Source: a virus. Taken from it: a stretch of 37,508 bases of DNA. The notes under the pieces were generated by a model. That model had not been told where the DNA came from and ran no database searches. It saw only the letters and a list, made by a program, of their open reading frames with translations. This document shows, in pieces, positions 31,967-37,508 of this stretch. Where the stretch lies: IMG/VR virus record IMGVR_UViG_3300021962_010873, positions 1 through 37,508 of that record; one strand, written 5' to 3'. The position numbers and the translations under genes are program-made. How positions within the stretch are numbered: the first letter of the stretch is position 1; each line of letters opens with the position of its first letter.

Positions 31967-34006
31967 ATGTTAGAATTTATGGATGAAAATAACGATAAAG
32001 TAAAGAAGAAAAGTGATAGTGGAACTCCTGTATTAGATAATTTCAGTAAGGATTTAAACAAACTCGCACAAGAGGGTAAATTAGACCCTGTTATTGGGAG
32101 AAAAAAAGAAATATTAAGGATTGCTCAGATCCTTTCAAGAAGAAAGAAAAATAACCCTATTATTATCGGTGAACCTGGCGCTGGTAAGACCGCAATTGTA
32201 GAGGGACTTGCAATGATGATTCATAATGGTGAATGTCCCAAAAATTTAATGGACAAAAGAATCGTTTCATTAGAGATGAATTCATTAGTTGCGGGAACTA
32301 AATATCGTGGTCAGTTTGAAGAACGAATGAAAGTTATAATTGAGGAACTTCAAGCAGCCCCGAACATCATTTTATTTATCGATGAGATACACACTATTGT
32401 AGGTGCCGGTAACAGTTCAGGATCTTTAGATGCGTCGAATATTTTCAAACCAGCACTTTCTCGAGGTGAAATTCAGTGTATCGGAGCAACTACATTAGAT
32501 GAATACCGTACAAATTTTGAAAAAGATGGGGCTCTTGAAAGAAGGTTCCAAAAAGTTGTTGTTGATCCTGCAACAAAAGATGAAACATTCGAAATTCTCA
32601 AATTAAGTAAATCCAAGTACGAGGATCATCACAAAGTAACTTATGATGACAACACTTTGAAAACTTTTGTTGAGCTGGCGGATCGTTATATTACTGATCG
32701 TGAATTCCCTGACAAAGCTTTTGATATATTAGATGAGGTTGGTGCAAGAATGCAAATTGACATTAAACTCCCACAGGAAATTGAAGATTTAAAAGAAGAA
32801 GCTAATAAAATCAAACAAGAAAAACTTGATGTAATTAAAAGACAAGATTATGAACAAGCGGCAGAACTTCGTGATCGTGAAAGAAGTGTTCTTGCAAAAT
32901 TGGAAGAGGAAAAGAAAAAATTTGAGGAACATTTGCGTAGTAGCAAAAGAACAATTCCTGAAGAAGTAATTTATGAAGTTGTTTCTAATATGACAAAAAT
33001 TCCAATTTCAAATATTAATGTTGATGAGAGAAATAGTCTTATCAGTTTAAATGATAATTTGAATTCAAAAGTGATAGGACAGGAACAAGCCGTAAATAAA
33101 ATTTCAAAAGCTATTCGTAGAAACAGAATGGGGATCAAAGATCCAAACAAACCAATTGGTTCGTTCATCTTTTTGGGATCTACAGGTGTTGGTAAAACAT
33201 ATTTAGCAAAACAATTGGCTAAAGAAATCTTTGGTAGTGAAGATAATATGATTCGTGTGGACATGAGTGAATATCAAGAAAAACACACAATTTCTCGTTT
33301 GATTGGTTCACCTCCAGGGTATGTTGGTCATGATGAAGGAGGTCAATTGACTGAACAAGTAAAAAATAAACCTTATGCTGTTGTATTATTCGATGAGATT
33401 GAAAAGGCACATAAAGATATTTTTTCTACACTACTACAGTTATTAGATGATGGTCATATTACAGATTCATTAGGTCGTAAAATTAACTTTAAAAACTGTT
33501 TGATCATTATGACTTCAAATATTGGAGTGAAAAGACTACAGGACTTTGGGACAGGCGTTGGCTTCAAAACAACTAAAAGTGAAGTTGTGATGGAAGAGGA
33601 AAAACAAGAGGTTTTGAAAAAAGAGTTGAAGAAGTTTTTTGCACCTGAATTCTTAAATCGTATTGATGATGTTATTATTTTCAATTCTTTAGAAAAGTTA
33701 CACATCGATAGTATTACCAAACTCGAGGTTGACAAGTTGTTGAACCGAGTTTTGGAAAAACATTATGTATTCACCTACGAACAGGAACTTATTGATTACA
33801 TCTCCAAAGTAGGATTCGATGAAACATTTGGGGCTCGACCAATCAAAAGAGCAATCCAAGACAAAATCGAAGACCTTATTTCAGAAAAAATCTTAATGAT
33901 GGAGATTGAAGAAAATAAAGAGTATGTCATCAAAGTTGAAAATGATGAAGTCGTAGTTTCTAATAAAGAAGAAAAAGTCAAAAAAACAAGAAAAAAGAAA
34001 GATTAA
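31967..34006 (+). CDS. clpC: ClpC-like AAA+ unfoldase without N-domain
   Basis: A 679-residue double-ring Hsp100 ATPase. The start is set at the ATG at 31967 (MLEFMDENND); the longer frame from 31904 uses TTG and crosses the control region. Walker A1 is GEPGAGKT (68-75), Walker B1 ILFIDEIH (135-142), Walker A2 GSTGVGKT (404-411) and Walker B2 VLFDEIEKAH (473-482). A short middle region holds a UVR-type motif, DYEQAAELRDRER (294-306), as in ClpC and unlike the long ClpB propeller. TGVGFKTT (529-536) carries a VGF loop like the one by which ClpC docks on ClpP. The substrate-binding N-domain is absent. No clpP is in the window. Confidence 0.9.
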   Translation: MLEFMDENNDKVKKKSDSGTPVLDNFSKDLNKLAQEGKLDPVIGRKKEILRIAQILSRRKKNNPIIIGEPGAGKTAIVEGLAMMIHNGECPKNLMDKRIVSLEMNSLVAGTKYRGQFEERMKVIIEELQAAPNIILFIDEIHTIVGAGNSSGSLDASNIFKPALSRGEIQCIGATTLDEYRTNFEKDGALERRFQKVVVDPATKDETFEILKLSKSKYEDHHKVTYDDNTLKTFVELADRYITDREFPDKAFDILDEVGARMQIDIKLPQEIEDLKEEANKIKQEKLDVIKRQDYEQAAELRDRERSVLAKLEEEKKKFEEHLRSSKRTIPEEVIYEVVSNMTKIPISNINVDERNSLISLNDNLNSKVIGQEQAVNKISKAIRRNRMGIKDPNKPIGSFIFLGSTGVGKTYLAKQLAKEIFGSEDNMIRVDMSEYQEKHTISRLIGSPPGYVGHDEGGQLTEQVKNKPYAVVLFDEIEKAHKDIFSTLLQLLDDGHITDSLGRKINFKNCLIIMTSNIGVKRLQDFGTGVGFKTTKSEVVMEEEKQEVLKKELKKFFAPEFLNRIDDVIIFNSLEKLHIDSITKLEVDKLLNRVLEKHYVFTYEQELIDYISKVGFDETFGARPIKRAIQDKIEDLISEKILMMEIEENKEYVIKVENDEVVVSNKEEKVKKTRKKKD

Positions 34007-34030
34007 TTTTTTTATCAACATTTTTTAAAC

Positions 34031-34038
34031 TATCTTTG
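34031..34038 (+). promoter_or_regulatory. Possible host-type -7 element before peptidase gene
   Basis: TATCTTTG fits TAnnTTTG, 15 nt before the ATG at 34054. No TTG is found 19-23 bp upstream, so this may instead be read from clpC. Confidence 0.3.
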
Positions 34039-34053
34039 TAGAAACAATTTGAA

Positions 34054-35091
34054 ATGAATCTAAATAAATTTAAGGAACTACTTTCCGTACCATCTAAGAC
34101 TTATCAAGAAGATAGAATGGTTGATTATCTTCTTGATGAACTTTCTAATATCAAAGGTATAGAGGTTGTTTGTGATGAACATAAAAACATCTATGTAACA
34201 AAAGGAATTCTCGACGAAGGAGAATATTACCCGATGTTTATATCCCATACCGATACGGTTCATAACATAGTTGATGAAATTATAGTCAAAGAAGAATATC
34301 TTCTCAGACCTTACACATTCGGAAAAGACTTTGGTAATGATCAAGTATTATGTCTCAAAGCGTACGACAAAAATGATAAACCAACGGGTATTGGCGGTGA
34401 CGATAAATGTGGTATTTACATCTGTTTAGAATTACTTCGTCAATTAGATAAAGTTAAAATTGCTCTTTTTGTGTCAGAAGAAACAGGTTGCAATGGGTCA
34501 AAAATGTTAAATACGGACTTTTTGAACGATGTTGGTTATGTTACTCAGTACGACGCACCTGGTGATCACTTGATTTCTTATAGTTGCATGGGAACCGTAT
34601 TGTTTGATATTGATTCTGATTTTTATAAAATTGCATATAACGCAATTTCAGAAGGGTTTCAAAATGAAATGTTAGTTCAATCCCATCCATATACAGATAT
34701 TATGATTATGAAACAAAAATCAGATTTATCTTGTATAAACATGTCATGTGGGTATTACAACATGCACACATCAAATGAGTTTGTTTGTATTTCTGATGTA
34801 GAAAGAGCAATTCTTGCAGGGAAAAATATGGTTGAGAAGTTAGGTTTAAAAAAATATGAATTTAAACAGGAACCTAAACCATTGACCACAACAACCACTT
34901 TTTTCGATTTTGAGGATGAGAATCCATTTTACGATGAGGTTCACCAACTAACATCAATTGATGTGATTGAAGATAAAGATGGGATTATAATACTTGATTT
35001 CTATGACGAAAACAGATTCTTTATTGACGATGAGGATGGGTATAAATTATATGAGATTTTAAAAAACCGTTACTCTTTAGACAAATATTAA
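34054..35091 (+). CDS. M20/M28-type zinc peptidase-like protein
   Basis: A 345-residue protein with all metal-site motifs of co-catalytic zinc exopeptidases: FISHTDTVH with His65 and Asp67, GIGGDDKCGI with the bridging Asp116/117, SEETG with the Glu142-Glu143 pair, YDAPGD with Asp167, and NMHTSNEFV with the final His238. It resembles tripeptidase T and related M20 enzymes but the inserted lid/dimer domain seems very short, and the last ~80 residues (from about 265) are an extra acidic region of unknown role. It follows clpC on the same strand by 47 nt. It could hydrolyse short peptides released by Clp proteolysis. It shares its stop bases TTAA with the convergent gene. Confidence 0.8.
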   Translation: MNLNKFKELLSVPSKTYQEDRMVDYLLDELSNIKGIEVVCDEHKNIYVTKGILDEGEYYPMFISHTDTVHNIVDEIIVKEEYLLRPYTFGKDFGNDQVLCLKAYDKNDKPTGIGGDDKCGIYICLELLRQLDKVKIALFVSEETGCNGSKMLNTDFLNDVGYVTQYDAPGDHLISYSCMGTVLFDIDSDFYKIAYNAISEGFQNEMLVQSHPYTDIMIMKQKSDLSCINMSCGYYNMHTSNEFVCISDVERAILAGKNMVEKLGLKKYEFKQEPKPLTTTTTFFDFEDENPFYDEVHQLTSIDVIEDKDGIIILDFYDENRFFIDDEDGYKLYEILKNRYSLDKY

Positions 35092-36221
35092 CTAATTCTA
35101 TACTCAGTCGGGTCAAACAAACCTGGTTGAGTTGCCATTGCAATCACACTATCAACATCAGAAACACCCATTTTAGAGTTCCAATTTTGTCGTGAGGTTC
35201 CAACTCTAAATGTCACTTTTAAAGTTTCTGGATCAACTTTCTCAACTTTTAGAAAATGCTTTTTATCAGGTAATTGTTTATACTCAAATAATTTTAATTC
35301 TCCAAGTCTTCTCATTATCTCCATGTAATCTGAGTTAATTTCTTCGTGAGCCCTTTCAATATACTCATCCATAAGATCTTCAAGTTTTTGACAAGTTTCA
35401 GATTCAAAAATTTCATTATCCCAAACATTGTATTCAATTTCGTAATACTCAGGTGGGTGATTATTAAAACCCCTCTCTAATGTACTAAATAATAAATCCA
35501 ATACATTTTCATCAAAATCACCTCTGTCAATATATAACTGAACAAGATTTCCCCAAGTTATAAAGTAGGTTTTAAAACAGCTTGTAAATTTACTCTTACC
35601 CCAATTTTCAATACCAAATTGTTTTAGACCATCACAATAAGTATTTTCTATCAATTCTTGAGCCCCACTAGAAACCGCACGATCTTTTCCCATACAAACG
35701 ATTTCGTCAATTTTATCACCAAGTTCAGGAAAAAATTTGTCTAATATTGTTGGTAGATCACCTCCACCATCATAAGTCATACGACCGTTATTTCTTCGTA
35801 TAAAATCTTTACTTGTAGATGGTTCTAAAAACTCGGCAAGTTGTTTTAGTTTTAACATTGCAGGTTCACAAAAATAACCTAATTGATATCCTTCACTCCA
35901 ATCATCGTATGCTCTATCTTGACACTCACTATAAAAGTCCCACTGACCATAATACATTCTATCGTAATTTCCAGCATCCCACTCACCGTCAGTACCTTCT
36001 TGATATGTTTCTTGAAAGAAAAACTTTAAAAATTCTTCTAAATCATCAAAATGAAACAATAGACCATGGGGAGTTACTTCAACTATATCACTGAAATCTT
36101 CACCTTCAGAATTGTAAAAAACAACATCATTATGATCTAACTTTTTTTTATTTAAAAGTAGAATTTTTCTAAAATCTTCAAGTTCGTTTATATCTTGTTC
36201 TATAAGAAGTCTTTTTTTCAT
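35088..36221 (-). CDS. Unknown acidic protein, 377 residues
   Basis: This protein has no recognised family. It is acidic and aromatic-rich (YDRMYYGQWDFYSECQDRAY, DDWSEGYQLGYF), with Cys at several places and a compact C-terminal domain (LKVTFRVGTSRQNWNSKMG). There is no signal peptide or membrane segment. It is divergent from the tmRNA gene and convergent to the peptidase gene, within the proteostasis region, and has a late-type motif 6 nt before its ATG. Whether it works with tmRNA or Clp cannot be told from the sequence. Confidence 0.6.
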   Translation of the reverse strand: MKKRLLIEQDINELEDFRKILLLNKKKLDHNDVVFYNSEGEDFSDIVEVTPHGLLFHFDDLEEFLKFFFQETYQEGTDGEWDAGNYDRMYYGQWDFYSECQDRAYDDWSEGYQLGYFCEPAMLKLKQLAEFLEPSTSKDFIRRNNGRMTYDGGGDLPTILDKFFPELGDKIDEIVCMGKDRAVSSGAQELIENTYCDGLKQFGIENWGKSKFTSCFKTYFITWGNLVQLYIDRGDFDENVLDLLFSTLERGFNNHPPEYYEIEYNVWDNEIFESETCQKLEDLMDEYIERAHEEINSDYMEIMRRLGELKLFEYKQLPDKKHFLKVEKVDPETLKVTFRVGTSRQNWNSKMGVSDVDSVIAMATQPGLFDPTEYRIS

Positions 36222-36236
36222 ATATTTATAAATATA
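36221..36236 (-). promoter_or_regulatory. RTATTTAT motif within a perfect palindrome
   Basis: TATATTTATAAATATA is a perfect 16-bp palindrome; on the minus strand it places ATATTTAT at 36235-36228, 6 nt before the ATG at 36221. It abuts the TTG of the tmRNA promoter. Confidence 0.45.
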
Positions 36237-36267
36237 TTGAATAATACAAATCTTTGTATTATATTTG
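36237..36267 (+). promoter_or_regulatory. Host-type promoter of tmRNA
   Basis: TTG (36237-36239), a 20-bp spacer and TATATTTG (36260-36267) give a very good match to the Bacteroidota housekeeping promoter TTG-N19-23-TAnnTTTG, 22 nt before the mature 5' end. Confidence 0.7.
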
Positions 36268-36289
36268 TATCACAAGTTATTTGACATAT

Positions 36290-36707
36290 GGGGGCGTTTT
36301 TGGATTTGACAGGTATTGGCTGAGGATTAAGGGCATGTAGGGACTAAGTTAATCTCTTTAAAAACTGACTTAGAAAACAACTGGCAATGTGCTAAACAAA
36401 ATGGAAACTCTTGGTTTACTAAGAGGTTCTGAAGTTACTGTAGCTTAATAAGATACGGAAACGGGGGGTCGATCAAACAGATAACCTAGCAACAGAAGTC
36501 GTAGATGAGTTGGTTTTCGCTCTAAAAGGAAACAACGGTCTCGTTCAGAGGGCTACCGTAACAAAAGTGAACTCGACACAGTTTTTGGTGACAATGTCAA
36601 AATAGGAACCAAATATTTTGGAAGGTATGAAAAACCTTAACCTAAACATGTAGTCCTTATCTGACAGGATAGGCTGGACGAGGGTTCGAGTCCCTCCGCC
36701 TCCACCA
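36290..36707 (+). ncRNA. ssrA: Transfer-messenger RNA (tmRNA)
   Basis: A one-piece tmRNA of about 418 nt. The 5' GGGGGCG pairs with CGCCTCC before A-CCA to form a 7-bp acceptor stem with G3-U70, the alanyl-tRNA synthetase identity pair, and CCA is encoded. GGATTTGACAGG is the conserved D-region, GAGGG-TTCGAGT-CCCTC the T arm, and AAACATGTAG the conserved 3' P2 strand. The tag frame most probably starts at GGC 36383 (nt 94; E. coli nt 90) and ends at TAATAA 36446-36451: 21 codons, beginning GNVLNKM and ending SEVTVA. Host-type promoter and terminator frame the gene. The RNA identity is very firm; the tag start is less certain. Confidence 0.95.
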
Positions 36708-36711
36708 ACTA

Positions 36712-36738
36712 AACCTCATCTTCGGATGGGGTTTTTTT
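36712..36738 (+). terminator. Intrinsic terminator after tmRNA
   Basis: A 9-bp stem, AACCTCATC / GATGGGGTT with one U-G pair and a TTCG loop, is followed by a T-run, 4 nt after the encoded CCA. Confidence 0.93.
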
Positions 36739-37354
36739 ATTTAGACCAATATCCATCACCCCAACTTCCATCTGTCCACCAGTCCTCTCTAAGAGTAAAA
36801 CCATGTTGTGATAAAAATTCACATAGTTGTGATAATGATGGGCACCCCTCATACATCTCAAGAGAGTTTATTTCACAAAAAAGATGGTCAATTTTTTTCA
36901 GTGTTTCTACAGACCCTTTGAGAACTTCCATTTCGAACCCTTGTACATCTAAAACTAGAACATTCGAATCTGAAATGTCAAAACTGTCTAAAGTTTTTAT
37001 CTCTAAAAAATCAGAAGGATAGAAATTAATATTTGGGTATAAATCTATATGATCTTTTGGTTTATTAAAAGAAGCACTTTCACCCTTATTTTCATTTTCA
37101 GTCCAAATTTGTTTGATCTCTTCTTGGGATCCTAAGCCATAATTGTAAAAGTAATTGTTAGGTTTATCACCAAGTCTATTGATAAGTTCTGAGAAAACAA
37201 TTTTTTGAGGTTCAAACCAATGAATGGTGATGTCTTTTTTAAAAGTGGTTTGGTATTCGTCATATTCCCCCCCATTGTGAGCCCCAACATGAATAATTCC
37301 TTTGATGTTGGAAAAATCATATTTATGGATGTAGTTGTAAATTCCTATAATCAT
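36737..37354 (-). CDS. FkbM-family methyltransferase
   Basis: A 205-residue SAM-dependent methyltransferase of the FkbM type. GIIHVGAHNGGEYDEY (19-34) is the SAM-binding glycine loop with the following acid, HWFEPQK is the next strand, FLEIKTLDSF introduces the typical TLD segment, and VLVLDVQGFEMEVLKG (about 131-146) is the family signature with the catalytic-site Asp. These enzymes methylate hydroxyl groups on sugars and other small molecules. It could modify glycans made by the cassette at the other end of the window, an inference. The gene stops within the U-tract of the tmRNA terminator. Confidence 0.85.
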   Translation of the reverse strand: MIIGIYNYIHKYDFSNIKGIIHVGAHNGGEYDEYQTTFKKDITIHWFEPQKIVFSELINRLGDKPNNYFYNYGLGSQEEIKQIWTENENKGESASFNKPKDHIDLYPNINFYPSDFLEIKTLDSFDISDSNVLVLDVQGFEMEVLKGSVETLKKIDHLFCEINSLEMYEGCPSLSQLCEFLSQHGFTLREDWWTDGSWGDGYWSK

Positions 37355-37381
37355 GATTCAATAATAGGAAAGTTTTTGCAT

Positions 37382-37403
37382 AAAAAAAGGGACTATTGTC
37401 CCT
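37382..37403 (-). terminator. Intrinsic terminator of the gene at the right edge
   Basis: On the minus strand the 6-bp stem AGGGAC / GTCCCT (loop AATA) is followed by seven U. It lies 42 bp after the stop of the partial frame at 37446. Confidence 0.75.
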
Positions 37404-37445
37404 AATGTTTTTTACCGGTGGCTCCATTAAAATAAAACGCTGAGA

Positions 37446-37508
37446 TTACACGCTTTTGTGAGAACCTTTAGAGTCATTATTGTTTCTACTCTTATCCACT
37501 TCCTTTTG
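37446..37508 (-). CDS. Partial gene at right edge (C-terminal end)
   Basis: The minus strand is open from the window edge for 20 codons and ends in TAA: QKEVDKSRNN then NDSKGSHKSV. The very hydrophilic end is followed by a minus-strand terminator, which supports it being the real end of a gene. Too little is present to assign a function. Confidence 0.4.
   Translation of the reverse strand, partial: QKEVDKSRNNNDSKGSHKSV

Noticed and set aside
31967-34006. ClpB (disaggregase) identity
   Set aside because: The long coiled-coil propeller of ClpB is missing; a short region with a UVR-type motif and a VGF loop point to ClpC.
36383-36430. Other tmRNA tag frames (GCT AAA CAA AAT... ending KRF; or CTG GCA ATG TGC TAA)
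   Set aside because: The first ends with a charged and aromatic tail, the second is only four codons; the frame ending GTA GCT TAATAA matches the usual tag end best.
36740-37354. tRNA genes near the tmRNA
   Set aside because: No additional cloverleaf could be seen; the only tRNA-like structure is the tmRNA itself.

Overview
This window is a piece of a large, AT-rich, T4-like tailed phage (myovirus) genome. The host is probably a member of the Bacteroidota, most likely a flavobacterium-like group. The phage assignment rests on a head module in T4 order, read on the minus strand: large terminase, portal, core-like proteins, prohead protease, scaffold, major capsid protein. A gp5-like baseplate hub, a gp55-like late sigma factor and a PhoH-like ATPase support it. 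The host assignment is inferred from four things: a bS21 ribosomal protein of the Bacteroidota type, host-style promoters (TTG-N20-TAnnTTTG), A-rich start regions without Shine-Dalgarno sequences, and a tmRNA whose tag seems to begin at a glycine codon.

Layout. 1-5750 (+): a tightly overlapping operon for sugar-nucleotide synthesis and glycosyl transfer (GDP-mannose 4,6-dehydratase, GDP-fucose synthase, a cytidylyltransferase and two glycosyltransferases), with phoH and small unknown genes between. 5749-6492 (+): late sigma factor. 6504-12955 (+): virion and baseplate genes, including the hub and a Thr/Pro-repeat protein. 12958-14185 (+): a probable internal head protein, an unknown gene and a lipoprotein. 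14182-29866 (-): head morphogenesis block and flanking genes, interrupted by a small + strand gene at 15446 and by bS21 at 20859. 29932-36707: DnaK (-), a ClpC-like unfoldase (+), a zinc peptidase (+), an unknown 377-residue protein (-) and a tmRNA (+). 36737-37508 (-): an FkbM-type methyltransferase and the end of another gene.

The most interesting part is 29.9-36.7 kb plus bS21. The phage appears to carry its own translation-rescue and protein quality-control set: tmRNA, a ClpC-type unfoldase that keeps a ClpP-docking-like VGF loop, DnaK, and a peptidase able to finish off small peptides. It also carries a ribosomal protein that in Bacteroidota helps hide the anti-Shine-Dalgarno sequence.

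Two promoter classes can be seen. Virion and late-type genes carry a recurrent RTATTTAT motif on the coding strand, 4-34 nt before the start codon. dnaK and the tmRNA instead have host-type promoters. The dnaK/clpC promoter region contains a perfect palindrome and tandem TTTTGTCA repeats. Two unrelated proteins share the N-terminal leader MKNI(N/D)xIIKKVLxE, ending at a T4-protease-like cleavage site, which suggests a capsid-targeting signal. Compact genome organisation is seen in three convergent gene pairs that each share one TTAA as both stop codons.
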